A stretch of DNA of 64,000 nt, from NCBI RefSeq assembly GCF_030035675.1, contig NC_084489.1, forward strand, positions 37,495,001 through 37,559,000. Direction: 5' to 3'. Source of the DNA: Rhineura floridana. Lineage: Eukaryota > Chordata > Lepidosauria > Squamata > Rhineuridae. This document shows, piece by piece, positions 1 to 11,249 of this stretch (within the stretch, counting starts at the first letter, position 1; every line of letters starts with the position of its first letter). The notes beneath the pieces are model-generated. The model searched no databases. It was not told the origin of the DNA and saw nothing but the letters and a program-made list of their open reading frames with translations. The translations under genes and the position numbers were made by a program.

Positions 1-1505
1 AGGGACCCCATATATTTCCAAACCTATGGGAAAATATTATTTTCCACCTCTTTTTCCCAGAATATATCATTTTATATAAAGTGCTTAGAAATTTTTTATT
101 AAGCAGTATATAAAATCTTGTTAAATAAATAAAATAAAAATTACAGTTTATTTGGATTAATTAATTACAAGCAATATTGCACCTAGAACTCTTCCTTTTT
201 GAGACAATATCCCAGCATTTACTCCTAAGGCTCAAATTGCAGCTTACAGGGAAGTCTATGGGCTTATCCACACAGGAGCATTACTTTGTACTAAAGATGC
301 TGTTTTTATCTCCATTTTCTATTTGCACCATCTATAATGAGTGCTCAGTGCCGGCTGCAAAGATGGTATTTTCAATTCACTTCAGCTGTCCTACCTCTCT
401 GAAGGATCAATCAGTTTCCTACTGACCACACCCTCTAATTTTACATTTCCACTCCCTCTGGTTGCTAGGGAACCGAACATGCTCAGTTTATTCTGCCAGC
501 TGCAGTAGATTCCTTAAAAAAACAACACCCAAGTGCTATTATCTGTATTTTCACTGCCTAAGGTTGCTAGGATACAGCTGAAAGTACAAACCTTTCTTTG
601 AGCAGTGTTAAACTTTTGAGCACAACTTAGGGGAAAAAGAAAAAGAAAGGCACCGTTCATCTGCCAAGAAGTGGGGCTGCTTGTTGCAGTAAAAAGTTGT
701 AGAACACTATCAGTAGTCTGCCCTCTGTGGCTGTTTGGAGCAACATAAAAAAGGCCAGCAGAACTAAGGAGAGCAGCCAGAAGTTGCTTTTCAACCCACA
801 GGAAACAAAATGAAAGAAGGGAGGATATAGTGGGCATAGAAAGGGTTGTATGAAAAATTAACAATTGACACACCTACCTAAAAACATTGAAGCAAAGGAT
901 TATAGTGTTCCTTGGTTCCAGGGCCCAACCTGGCTGCCCTCTGGCTCCGGCTCTGATTAAAGGCATCAAAAATGATAATTAAACTTCTTCAGCAGCCATT
1001 GTTTGCTTTGTTGAAAGACCCTTTCCTATTATGAGCAGGATAAAGAGATGAACATTTAAAATCACATTTCTTTTCATGCATGCAAAGTCACATGTGGTTT
1101 CCTTGCAAGCAGGCACCAACATTCAATAGACGTAAATTCAAACAGGCTAAATATTTCTATTGGAAGTCAGCAGAATAACTGACTTTTCAGAACAAAAATA
1201 GCTAAAATCTACTTAGCTAAACAGGTGGATAAGGCATGGCATCTCATGTTACATTTTGGAGCAGGCTGTGGAATATTCTAATTTATACCAGCTGTATATG
1301 GTCCTGAAGGAGCCATTGCCCAGCTGAGGTTTGCAATCCTAGCAAAACCTATTTTCCTTCAGACTGATCTCCTATACCAGAAGACTTGGAATACAGAACG
1401 ATAATTTCGCAGAATGATCCTGTAGTTTTATTCAGTATATAGTCCATTGATGTTAATGGGACTTATTATAAGTAACAATGCTTAGGACTGAACCAGAAGG
1501 TTAAA
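1..1505. other. Unique-looking AT-rich sequence, no gene seen
   Basis: No repeat family, open frame with recognisable homology, or RNA gene was seen. The open frames here are short and lack any familiar motif. Confidence 0.5.
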
Positions 1506-1562
1506 TTCTAGCAGGTAGCTGTGTTAATCTGTTGCAGCAACTAGAGCAAAGTGCCTTGTGAC
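1506..1562. repeat. Fragment of palindromic GTGGCACC-type MITE
   Basis: Contains GGTAGCTGTGTTAATCTGTT followed by a degenerate TTGTGACA. In reptile genomes this combination belongs to the outer part of a common palindromic DNA repeat, a larger piece of which lies at 15,505-15,655. Confidence 0.4.
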
Positions 1563-1580
1563 AATGGAAAAATGGACAGC

Positions 1581-1700
1581 CAATGTGGTGGCCTTCAGAT
1601 GATGTTGGACCACAACTCCCATTATTCCTGACATTTACCGTGAAGGCTGGGGCTAATGGAAGTTATAATCCAACAACTTCTGGAAGGTACCATGTGGCTG
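1581..1700. repeat. Palindromic MITE (ACAACTCCCAT family)
   Basis: The left arm CAGATGATGTTGGACCACAA and the right arm, ending CCAACAACTTCTGG, are near reverse complements around a short loop, giving a fold-back element of about 90 bp (1,596-1,684). Another partial copy lies at 25,796-25,885 inside a minus-strand L2. Confidence 0.65.
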
Positions 1701-2361
1701 CCCCTGCCCTAAGGACTAACAAATTTACTTTGGTATGAGCTTTTCATAGGCACAAGCCTCCTTTATCAGATACTGCCTGTCGTCCTAAGACCCTTGATGG
1801 TACTTTTTAATTGAAATCTGTAAGACATGCTTCCAATGAGATGTAAGATGTTTAAACCCAGTAGCAAACCACAGAACATATTTATTTTTGCCTCCCTTCT
1901 AATCAAACTTAACTGAAGATTTTATTGTAAAATATATCTTGCTTTTGAAATCATAAAAAGCTTTCAGTTTCATAGTCAATTTTGTAAGTGCCGCAATATG
2001 TATTGCTTTTCCATCATGCTTATAGGAGGCGTCCTGAAGCCATTGTGCAGGGAGCAGGTCTCTCTGCATATCTCCAGTTCCCCACTTCTCCTAAAAAAAA
2101 AAGCCTCTCTTTGGCCCCAGGAAGGGGGGGCTCTCCTGAAGAACTTCAATAATAGGATCTCCCTGGCCCATTCGTCTGTTAATGGGCACTTGACAGACCA
2201 ATTCGCCCACCTGGCCACTCTATTAGATTAACAAAGTAGACTCATCTGACTAGTGGAGCAGGTTTCTCAGATCCAGGGTTCCATATCAGATGCTGGAACA
2301 GGACTCATAGAAATCATCTATCTCAAGTTACCCCCAAACCAATTCTTAATAAGATAGGAAG

Positions 2362-2430
2362 CTTTGTTTGTTTGTTTATATACTGCTTATGTCCAAAATG
2401 GCTTCAACATAAGATTGTATATTATCATGA
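2362..2430 (-). repeat. LINE (L2-like) 3' tail fragment
   Basis: A TTTG repeat followed by TATATACTGC and a degraded hairpin region matches the reverse complement of L2-type 3' ends elsewhere in the window. It is short and old. Confidence 0.4.
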
Positions 2431-2774
2431 ATCATCTTACTCCAGAAATGTATAAATAATACTCATCTTTCAATAAATCTTATGGGCAGTATTTAATTCT
2501 TGTTCAACGGGGTGAAAAGTTGAGCTATGGTGCCACACATAACATTAATTTACATTAGAAATACATGGAATACTGTAATTCATCTCCACATTATTTCCTG
2601 CAGTAGAAAGATGGATTTTCTGTCCAGTAAATATTCATTTTTTAAAAAAATGCACACTGCTTTCCACTTTGTAACAAGAACTTTGTGCAAACATAATTTT
2701 TATGACCTTTGCTGATATATATCTCTAGACAGGTAGATAAACCTGAGTCATGGAAGCTGGTGTAAAGTATGTCA

Positions 2775-3010
2775 GATACAAACCCCATTCAGGAGCGAGG
2801 CTGAGCTGGCCCAAGTTGGGTGAGAGTGCTTCATTCTGCCGTCAGATGTTATGGGTTTAACTACTGCAGTCATGTTGCTAAGGGAGTAATCCTAAATATG
2901 GGAAGCCAGTCTAATTTATGCTGTTTTAAATTAAGCCAATGTACAGTACAACCGATACAAACTCAATTCAGGAGTGAGGCTACTACTGGCAGAGCTGGCC
3001 CAAGCCTGGC
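2775..3010 (+). repeat. Local direct duplication of about 45 bp
   Basis: The motif GATACAAA..ATTCAGGAG.GAGGCT..GAGCTGGCCCAAG occurs at 2,775-2,819 and again at 2,954-3,009, about 180 bp apart, the second copy with a short insertion. The family is not recognised. Confidence 0.6.
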
Positions 3011-3375
3011 AGAGAGAAAAAATCCTATAAAATAGAGTTTGACTTACATCATCCTTTTTGCTGGTGTATGTTCTGCTGGGTTGCCAGTTCACATGACCTG
3101 AAAAGAGTTAAGGTCCAGCATAAGTTGTTGATCACCCCGGTTTCCCCCCCTCCCCCGCAGGCCCCCTTTGGAGGATTTACACTGGCCTCAGCTGAGCCAG
3201 CTTTCGCTGAGCCCCGGATGAGATGAGGGACTTATGCTAGCATACCCCAGCTGAGCCACAGAGCCCCCAGATCTTAAGTAATTCACTGATTCTTATGGAT
3301 CTTGGGTTTGAATTGCTCCCTAAGCCAAGGAATCATTCTGTAACCACTAACCACATAATGTAGGCAAAGGTAGCA

Positions 3376-3482
3376 GGAGAGTTGTAGCTCAGTGGCACAG
3401 CATATACATTGCATGCACAAGGCACCAGGTTCAATGCTGGGCATCTTCTGGCAGGATTGGGAAAGACTTTGGGGAGCCATCA
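3376..3482 (+). repeat. tRNA-derived SINE, degraded head
   Basis: A-box-like GTAGCTCAGTGG and B-box-like AGGTTCAATGC are about 40 bp apart, flanking TTGCATGCA, as in the common reptile tRNA-derived SINE with a CR1-type tail. The tail itself is lost, and the B box carries substitutions relative to GGTTCRANNCC. Confidence 0.6.
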
Positions 3483-4036
3483 CCAGCACAAAAACAGTCC
3501 ATTCCTTTACAGTAAGTGTTCAATTATATTACTCTGTCTTTAGGCTTCCTCTCCTTTCTTGGGGCTCCCCATCACAGGTCTGCATCCAAAGCGCTTACCC
3601 AGTCCTCATACTTGGCAGTGCCCAAGACAGTGAGTTCCTGACATCTTTAAATCAGATTACGGCATCAGTACTGGAGCTCCTTTGTCCTACCTTGTGCCAC
3701 TGCAGCACAGCAGCCCTCAAACACATGCACATTTTTCCTTGCTCCCCCAAACAGTTGCACACAAACAAAATCTAAAAGGTATAGTATAGTAAATCTTAAA
3801 CATTAAAACCTTACTGCAAAACCTTATCAACATAATTGGTAAAAAATCATTAAACAGTTCACATCCCCACAAGCATGCAAAAAGCACACATCAAATTCCA
3901 AAATACTAAAACCACAAGAAAGAATTCCTACAGCAAATCAGTAAACAGTCCCATAAGAACAATCCCCACCCCCAAACCATGCAGTTGCCCACATGTCCCT
4001 TTGTCTTGGGGCTTTGTGGAATAGCAGCTTCCAATG
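3483..4036. other. No feature recognised
   Basis: AT-rich sequence with no recognisable gene or repeat on either strand. Confidence 0.4.
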
Positions 4037-4118
4037 TTACCCAATCATTGTTCTTCTGCTACAGGCAACATGCACAAGTGCTATTGACTTTCCACACTTT
4101 AGGAGGGATAGCTCTATT

Positions 4119-5262
4119 TCATGGAATTCCCAGTCCAAGCTGATCCCTGCTGCTGCCTGCAGGGTCTTGGGACACATCTCCAGGAACACACATTTTTTCA
4201 TTAGCACACAACAGAATGTAGCCATTTTCCTCCCACTCTCTGCTCTGGGAAAAGTCTTTAAGCCGGTCCACTTCATCCCCTGCCCCAAACTCCAAATCAA
4301 AGTCCTGCCACAAGTCTTTATCCGGGGGCATCTTCTTCAGGACTAGCTGGCCTAGCCCACCCAGGTTGGCAGAAAGAAATCTTCTCTGTTCTCCCTTGCC
4401 ATCTACAGTGTGAATCACGGGCCCAAACAAAGGCAGGTAATCCTCCCAGTGTCTCCTGCCTCCAAACTCACAGGGCATTGGGTTCCTCTCACTGCTAGAA
4501 TTTGCTCAGGGACTGCAGCCACCAGATCCCACCCTATAGGACCATTATGGGGATTTTATCCCACCCAACTCTCCAGGTGCTGGGAGCTCCTCTTGGGCTT
4601 GCACTCCCACCTCAGGCTTCCTCTCCTGCACTTTTTCTTGCACAGCCATTTATCCAGGCGCTGGCAGCTCCTCTTGCACATATGCCTCCAACTTTTCCTC
4701 CTGCACTTTCTCTTACACAGCTGGCACACACGGGGTGAAGAAATCTATCAACAGCTGCTCTTCTCCAGCCTGTAGTTCACCATTCTCCAAGGCCTTTTCT
4801 TCCTCCCGCACTACTTCTTCAACAGCAGACACACATGGAGAAGAGAAATCTATGGGCAGCATCTCTTCTCCAGCCTCTACACCACTTTCTTCCGAGGCAT
4901 CTTCCTCTTCATTTGCCAGCCTGTCCTCCTTCAACTCTTTATTTATTTTATTATTTGATTTATATCCCACCCTTCCTCCCTGCAGGAGCCCAGGGCGGCA
5001 ACTTCCAGGGGCTTTGCTTCCAGCTTTCTGGTGCCTTCCCCCCTGGCAGGCCCCTGTATAACAATCAAGGCCTCTTAATTCTCCTTCACTACTGACTGCA
5101 ACTCCTCACAGTGCAAGCCCTCCAGCTGCCCATCCACTTTCTGGATCTCTTTAGCCACCCTAGTCTGGGTGCTCTGCAGCTGGATTCCCAGGTCACTCTC
5201 AAACCCTTGTAACAGCTGATCAGGCAGGGCTCTCACCTCCTCACATGGGGTCTCCTTTTTTC
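4119..5262 (-). pseudogene. Degenerate coding-like fossil, family not recognised
   Basis: Read on the minus strand, about 1.1 kb looks protein-derived. It has a polar, coiled-coil-like section at 5,080-5,260, then an acidic section with repeated units (AGEE.L.IDF..PCV twice; QEELPAPG twice), then a compact section with WEDYLPLFGPV and KDLWQDFDLEF. It is broken by several interruptions and by an inserted L2 tail at 4,935-5,015. Glu-rich composition and internal repeats could suit a gag-like transposon protein or a host retrocopy; I cannot tell which. Treat it as a fossil, not a gene. Confidence 0.4.
4935..5015 (-). repeat. L2-like LINE 3' tail inserted in the coding-like fossil
   Basis: TTTATTTTATTATTTGATTT followed by ATATCCCACCCTTCCTCC and CCCAGGGCGGCAA is the reverse complement of an L2-type 3' end, with a GCCGCCC stem and an A/T-rich microsatellite tail. 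Confidence 0.6.
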
Positions 5263-5269
5263 TCTCCAA

Positions 5270-5690
5270 AGGCGCTTTGAAATATCTCCTCCATTTGTTG
5301 CCAGTACTCCTGGTTGGGAGAACCCAGAGAAGGATAAAGATCTCACAGTCTGGGTAGGTATATATGGTAGTAGGCAATCCTGCAGGTAATCTGGCTCCAA
5401 GCCATTTATGGCTTTAAAGATAAACACAGAGTTTTTAATTGGGCCTGGAATCAGACTAGAAGCCAGTTTAAATGATGAAGCACTAGTGTCATATGTTCAT
5501 ATTTACCAGTCCCTATTATTAACCTCAATGCCTGATTTTGGGTCAGCCAAAGGTTCTGGACCATTTTCCAGCAGTAGTACATGTATAATGCATTGCAGTG
5601 ATCAAACTGGGAGGTTACCTAAATATGGATGCAAGTCATCTGCGATGGACCAAATGGCTGGCCTCAGAATAACGCAGTTTCCTGTGTTTC
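5270..5690 (-). mobile_element. L2 LINE fragment (ORF2 C-terminus), old
   Basis: The minus strand encodes FIFKAINGLEPDYLQDCLLP followed by YIPTQTVRSL, the conserved region C-terminal to the L2 reverse transcriptase (compare VLTYKALNG in the full-length copy at 38.3 kb). Flanking sequence to about 5,690 continues the element with heavy decay. Confidence 0.75.
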
Positions 5691-6540
5691 TAGCTGGAAA
5701 CAGTTTTGTGGTATCAATTTTAGTTATTGACACCCAGGACTCACATGGGGTAGGCTAGTGTTATCAGTGCCATATTATGTCTGTTTGATTTCCTGTCTGC
5801 CTTGGCTATTAGTTGCTTGCCACAGAAGGTTGGTAGCCTGAATCCTGGAAATTAATGCTTCTTTAAAGGTCATTTTCCCATGTGCATTGAGGGAAATAGT
5901 AGTTAGACCACTGTTTTAACCGTTTTTCCTGGTTATTTTGAACTGAATAGCTTCTAACTGGCAAAGGTGGTAGATATGGTTGCTTTGATGAAATAGATTT
6001 TTGAGGTTCATTCATGAGGAGTGGTAATCTTGCTGTTTAGAACTTTTAGTGGTATTCAGTACTGTCAAATATGGTATTATTGGTACCAACTGAAGGAGTT
6101 GGATTTGGGAGCACTACTTTGCAATGGCTCCATTTCTATCTTATGGGAGATTGCAGAAGAAGTTGCAGAAAGGCACCATGGTGGTTGCTTTGTGGAGCCC
6201 CACAGGTACCTGTATTGTCCCTTATGCTATAATTAAAACTATGGTTACCTGGGTGGGTTAATCTAGTGGTTACATTTCTGGAATTCTGTATCTTAATCTG
6301 GGTATGGTTTGAACTACTCCCATTGTTATAATTCTCAGGTTACGACCATGAAAGTCATAGTCATAACAACATTATTGCTTTGCTTACACTGTGTGATTCC
6401 TGAATGGAGCCAAAATCTCTGTCTTACCTTCTTAGAAAAGGTTTCAAAGGGTACGAATCATACAGATGTACACACACCCCTACACACCATTGGAGGGGAA
6501 TACCGTATGTAGGCATCCCATTCCCTAACTCTAGTTTACT
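5691..6540. other. No feature recognised
   Basis: AT-rich sequence without recognisable coding potential or repeat signature. Confidence 0.4.
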
Positions 6541-6619
6541 TAATGATTCTTGGGTGGCAACAGAAGGATTAATGATTATTATATTATATTATTATATTAT
6601 TTTGTTTGAAATTGTTTTG

Positions 6620-6750
6620 CAGTTGTTTGCTCTTGTTATAAGCTATTTCAATTATTGTGTTTTTTCTTGTTGTAAGTCGCTTTGAGTTCCACTGTTGGGA
6701 AAAAGGCGACTAACAAATGCCAGCAATAAATAAATAAATAAATAAATAAA
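6620..6750 (+). repeat. L2-like LINE 3' tail
   Basis: TTGTTGTAAGTCGCTTTGAG leads to a short A/T stretch and an (AAAT)n tail at about 6,727-6,750. This is the usual L2 or L2-tailed SINE 3' end. Confidence 0.6.
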
Positions 6751-6834
6751 ATGATGGAAGAAGTCAGTATTCTGATTACACTCATCTGATTACATTTTTT
6801 GTTACATCATGTATAGCAGTGAGGTCTAATGTCA

Positions 6835-7082
6835 GTAATGGAATGGAAAAGTCAACTGAATCCAGATAAAACAGGGAAGTTTAGAGTGAGAGGCCTAAAT
6901 GTAGGAAGTTGTGGAGTCATACTCCCTCAGAAGTGAGCATCTATGAGAAATAGGGCCTTTGAGGTGGCGATGCTGCTGCTCAGTTGGTTGAATTTCTTCT
7001 CAAGGGAAACTTGTAAATTCCTTGTCACTGGCCCTTTTAAGACGGCAGTTAAGACCTTCACGTTCCACCATATCTTAGAACA
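6835..7082 (+). mobile_element. Old L2 LINE fragment with internal deletion
   Basis: Translation gives MEWKSQLNPDKTGKFRV, matching WMRANKLKLNPDKTEMLLV of the L2 RT. It is followed shortly by a degraded C-terminus resembling the FRRQVKTHLF region. Confidence 0.5.
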
Positions 7083-7394
7083 CTGAGTCATATTTATCTG
7101 TTTTTAAAATAAATTATGTCACTTCCTGATGCATATATTATTTGTTTTAATTATCTTATTGTATTACTGCATTCATTGGATGATACTGTAGTGTATTTAA
7201 AATAGCAGAATAATGATAAAATAACCAAATGTGCTATTCAAAATGTTGGGTTAAATAGTATTTATATTAAAGTATTACTGATAACTTGATGAAATAATGT
7301 TAAGAGATCATATTTTTCTTCCACTCTTAATAAGTGTACATTGTGCAGTCACTATTTATTCTATTCCTTTCTACAGATCATAATAACATTTTAG

Positions 7395-7485
7395 GGTGGT
7401 ATTCAATGTTAGTCATAAGTGGAGTAGAACCATGGAAATTAATGGGCTTAAGTCTGAGTATTCCTAACACTGGTTATCACACCCA
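7395..7485. repeat. Ancient short MITE (AATGGG family), degraded
   Basis: GGTATTCAATGTTAGTCATA followed by AATTAATGGGCTTAAGTC resembles the abundant reptile repeat with a core of opposed ACTTACTCC and AATGGGACTTA arms, seen again at 18,030, 19,450, 27,930 and 55,465. Confidence 0.35.
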
Positions 7486-7549
7486 TAGTTTTTAACTGGT
7501 CACAGCTCAGGCTAATTTATCACACTGTTTTTCTCTCATCTTTCTCCAA

Positions 7550-8271
7550 TCCGTGGAAACTTCGGTTGGTAGCCCAGCTATGTCCCTATTTGAGTAAGGA
7601 GGACCTCACATCAGTTGTACATGCTCTGGTAACCTCGCGTTTGGACTACTGCAATGCGCTCTACGTAGGGCTACCTTTGAAGACAGTTCGGAAGCTACAG
7701 CTAGTGCAAAATGCGGCGGCCAGATTGTTAACAAGGACCAAGCGGTCCGAGCACATAACACCTGTTCTGGCTCGCCTGCACTGGCTACCAATATGCTTCC
7801 GGGCCAGATTCAAAGTGTTGGTATTAACCTATAAAGCCTTATACGGCGCGGGACCACGATACCTGTCAGAACGCCTCTCCCGATACGAACCGGCCCGTAC
7901 ACTATGGTCTACTACGAAGGCCCTCCTCCGGGTTCCGACTCATAGGGAGGCCCGGAGGGTGGTGACAAGATCTAGGGCCTTCTCAGTGGTGGCCCCCGAA
8001 CTGTGTAATAGTCTCCCCGAGGAGGTGCGCTTGGCGCCAACATTGTTATCCTTTCAGCGCCAAGTTAAAACCTTCCTCTTTTCCGAGGCATTTTAATTTA
8101 AGTTAACTTAATTTTTAAAATGTGTTGTAACTGATTTTAGATTGTTTTATTTTTATATGTTTTGTTGTATTATATTGTGTGATTTTATTGTATTTCTTGT
8201 GTTCACCGCCCAGAGAGCTATTGCTAGTCGGGCGGTATAAAAGTCTAATAAATAATAATAATAATAATAAT
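7550..8271 (+). mobile_element. 5'-truncated L2 LINE, relatively young
   Basis: An open frame at 7,566-8,093 encodes the L2 region after the RT palm, including SRLDYCNALYVGLPL, LQLVQNAAARLL, HITPVLARLHWLP, TRSRAFSVVAPEL and FLFSEAF before the stop. The 3' UTR carries the stem CACCGCCC/GGGCGG near 8,205-8,240 and ends in an (AAT)n tail. The undamaged frame and close match to the 34.6-38.8 kb copy indicate recent insertion. About 5/6 of the element is missing at the 5' side, as is usual for target-primed retrotransposition. Confidence 0.9.
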
Positions 8272-8434
8272 TTATTTCCTTGCCATTCTCCAGCTTCTCT
8301 GTGATGAAAGATCCTATTTCAGATATTATTACACATAGAGCAGATCCCTTGTAAAACTGGTAGAATTCCTACCTATGAACAATAGTCTTAATATAACTGG
8401 GAAGGGAGGAAATATTGCAATACTCCCTTACATT

Positions 8435-8510
8435 TATTTTATGTATTTTTAACCCACTCTTCAGCTGAAAGGCTCCAAGAGTGGCTTACAACAATCAATA
8501 AGATGGTTCC
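8435..8510 (-). repeat. L2-like LINE 3' tail
   Basis: The reverse complement reads TTGTTGTAAGCCACTCTTGG, then a short loop and AAGAGTGGGTTAAAAATAC with an A/T tail. The stem has shifted from GCCGCC to GCCACTC but still pairs with GAGTGG. Confidence 0.6.
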
Positions 8511-8599
8511 GGTTCTCTTATTTAAATAAATAAATAAGCCCAAATAGAAAAGATTATGAACGCTGTAAATAAAACCCACTTCTACAACTGGGCAACTGC

Positions 8600-8768
8600 A
8601 ATTGTGATGAATTCCTGAAGAAGCTTTATAAGAGCCAAGAGTTCCCTGCCCTCACCATTAAGGTCCATCCTTCTCCTGCTTAGCTGCCACAGTGTGGCCA
8701 ACCAGATCCTCTCCCAAGGAAGCCCACAGGCATCTGAGAAGTAGGGGAGAAGCCATCCACACCAGTTG
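8600..8768 (-). repeat. CR1 LINE 3' UTR fragment
   Basis: CACAGTGTGGCCAACCAGAT and GGAAGCCCACAGGCATCTG correspond to the CR1 3' UTR block seen undegraded at 45,960-46,030 (CAGTGGCCAACCAGGTGCC). Confidence 0.65.
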
Positions 8769-8772
8769 CAAC

Positions 8773-9580
8773 ATCCACACCAGACCTTTATTTCACTTTA
8801 GATAGTCATGGCTTCTCCCAAATAATCATGGGAAGTGTAGTTAGTGAAAGGTGCTGAGAGTTGCTAGATGCCGTTCCCCTCACAGAGCTTCAGTTAGAGC
8901 AGCTGAGTGTTAAACCACTCTGGCCACTGGAGCTGTGTCAGTGGAATAGGAGTCTCCTCTCAGCACCCTTCACAAACAACACTTCACAGGATTCTTTTGG
9001 GGACGCCATGACTGTCTCAAGTGAAATAAAGGTCTGGTGTGGGTGTGGCCCCCTGATTAGCTAAGCCAAGCAGCTGTGAGTCTGGCTTTTAGAACATTGA
9101 CAGCTGGTTCTTACTGAGCATGCCTGGCCTTATCATTGAGTTCAATGCTAAATTTCTTAAATTAATTAAAAATCAGCCAGGCATTTTTTAAACTTCTAAA
9201 CTGCAGAAGATGAAGGTCAGAATACGGGGCAAGGTCAGTAATAGGATTACAGGTACTCTGTGAACATGGCTGATTTTTAATTAATTTGAACAGATTATGA
9301 GAACTCTTGAGAGAGAGAAGTCCAAAAGGGATCTGGTTTTTTTTCTCTTTTTACACTTTGAACTCTCAATTCTCTCTGACTGTTTTGTGTATCGCCATGA
9401 AAATTTAGAGGGTTGTTCAGCAAGCATTTCTGAGTTCAGGACTGTAAGTTTTGTAAGGTTTTGTTTTGAAATGAGCTTATGGGAAGCATCAGAATGGTGT
9501 GGGGGTATTTTCAATTTAGCATTGCGGAATGTGAAAAATCCACAGTGATTATAGTATACAGCCACTCTTGTGGCTGTATA
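8773..9580 (+). repeat. Composite repeat, copy 1 (palindromic MITE plus 0.5 kb body)
   Basis: The first 278 bp (8,773-9,050) form a fold-back unit. The left arm, with CACACCAGACCTTTATTTCA, is answered by a right arm ending GGTCTGGTGTGGGTGTGGCC; the arms are about 85 bp. The following 530 bp, to a small hairpin ACAGCC..GGCTGT at 9,557-9,578, have no known identity. The whole arrangement recurs at 32,398-33,150 in the same order and orientation. Confidence 0.75.
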
Positions 9581-9999
9581 ATTACCCTATTTTATATAAG
9601 GTTTTTACACTGTGATTTATCCAGGTCCTTCAGCATTCTGTTTCCTCCTCCTTCTTCATCATCTAACCATCAAAATTAAAAAAAAAGTTTTGTGTGCATG
9701 CAGAATCACATTGCTAAACTATATTCAGTTTGCTTAGTGCTCAGGATCTTAAGTGGTGCTTAGCAGGCCCATTAGTGATGCTATGTTGCCTAGCCATTTT
9801 TTACCCCATTTATATTTGATTGTACTTAATAGTTTCCCTATGCACAACTCTTTTCCAAAAGCAGACCACTTTAAATGTTAGACTGCATATCCTGAAGCTG
9901 TAATTAGGGAAGGTGCCCCATTTTACTTGACAGTAGTAAGAAATGAAGCTTTGAAGCTGAAACTAAATATACTTGTGACCAGAAAACAGGTATTTTCCA
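9581..9999. other. No feature recognised
   Basis: Unique-looking AT-rich sequence. Confidence 0.4.
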
Positions 10000-10250
10000 C
10001 CACTGTTCCTATATGGTGGATTTCATTCCTACTGCCATATACGACGCATCATCCATCAGTTGTTTCAGATGCCTTGTAGACGCCTTTTTGTACAGGCTTT
10101 CCCTGAGCCGTAAGATTGGGCTTTATTATTACTTAAATTCTGGTTTTATCTGTTTTTATAATAGTGTTTTACTGGTTTCTATTTTTATATACCACTTAGA
10201 GATTAATGCTTTTAATTAGTTAATAAAAATATTGTTGAATAAAGAGCCTT
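10000..10250 (+). repeat. Possible old LINE 3' end
   Basis: Translation CFRCLVDAFLYRLSLS resembles the SFRRQVKTFLF region at the end of L2/CR1 ORF2. A T-rich 3' UTR and TTAATAAAAATA follow. Weak match. Confidence 0.35.
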
Positions 10251-10259
10251 CACATTCTG

Positions 10260-11050
10260 TTAGTGATGTGTAATTCTTAACACAAAAACCAAAATACACC
10301 TGGGAGATGGGTGAGGGAATTGGTTTTGGAATATTTAGAACGGTTGGGGAGAAAATTCAGTCCCTCATCCCCATCATGACTATATGCACTCATAAGATCC
10401 ACTGATTTCCTATAAGGATCACAGCCTGACACCTTGTTTTTCCTTACCATGAAGAAGAAAACTAAAGCCACTCTATAAATTAGTATCCCCAAAACACACA
10501 CTGCTGACATTTTTCTTGTACAATGGCTGCAGCTGTGATATGTTGCTCTGCTGTTGTCTCTTTATTTGTGGAAATTGCAGGCCCCTGCTTTTGCCAAGCC
10601 TCAGTGGCGTATAGTGAAGAAACAGCTGCTAATTAACAATATTATCGGCCTTAAGTGAGGATATTGCTTAGAATTCCATATGTTTTAGGAGTGTCAATCT
10701 TCTTTGTAAAACCAAGAAACAAATGAAAGAGTGCATTTTGAAATTTAGTTGCAAGATTATGATGTTTACACTGGAGTAAACTTAAGCATCTTGTCAATGT
10801 ACTTGTTTACTTGTGACAAAATAATTAACAGTCCTTTGTAAGACATTACTGTACATTCCTTCCTTACTGAACTGCAAACTTACCTCTTCAGTAACATGTA
10901 TTTCAAAGACAGGCGCTTCAGACTTCTGATATCAGTGGAACATTATTAAACACAATACTGACCCATGACTGATAAAAAAAGGGAAACAACATTTTCAGGC
11001 TCTGCATAACCACTAGATGTTCCTACAGCAAACAATCACAGTTTCTATAT
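10260..11050. other. No feature recognised
   Basis: AT-rich sequence without recognisable genes or repeats. Confidence 0.4.
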
Positions 11051-11054
11051 ACTG

Positions 11055-11175
11055 GCCCAGGAGATGGCTTTCTCTGTGGTAACCCCTAAATTGTGTAATT
11101 CCCTCCCCACAGAGGTGCATCTAGCATCTTCATTGTATAACTTTCACCATATGCTCAAGATGCATATGTTTACCT
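11055..11175 (+). mobile_element. L2 LINE fragment (ORF2 C-terminus)
   Basis: Encodes MAFSVVTPKLCNSLPTEVHL, matching RAFSVVAPELWNALPDEIRL of the full-length L2, then a decayed F..MLKMHMF end. Confidence 0.7.
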
Positions 11176-11249
11176 GGCCTTTGACAGTTAAGGCATTTTG
11201 TGTTTGGGGACCCACTTCTCTTGGTCATTTGGCCTTACTGGTGCCTTTC

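Noticed and set aside
514-873. 119-codon minus-strand open frame
   Set aside because: Hydrophobic, low-information translation without homology in AT-rich DNA; expected by chance.
3376-3450. A functional tRNA gene
   Set aside because: A- and B-box-like sequences exist, but the B box is mutated and no cloverleaf acceptor stem closes; it fits a tRNA-derived SINE.
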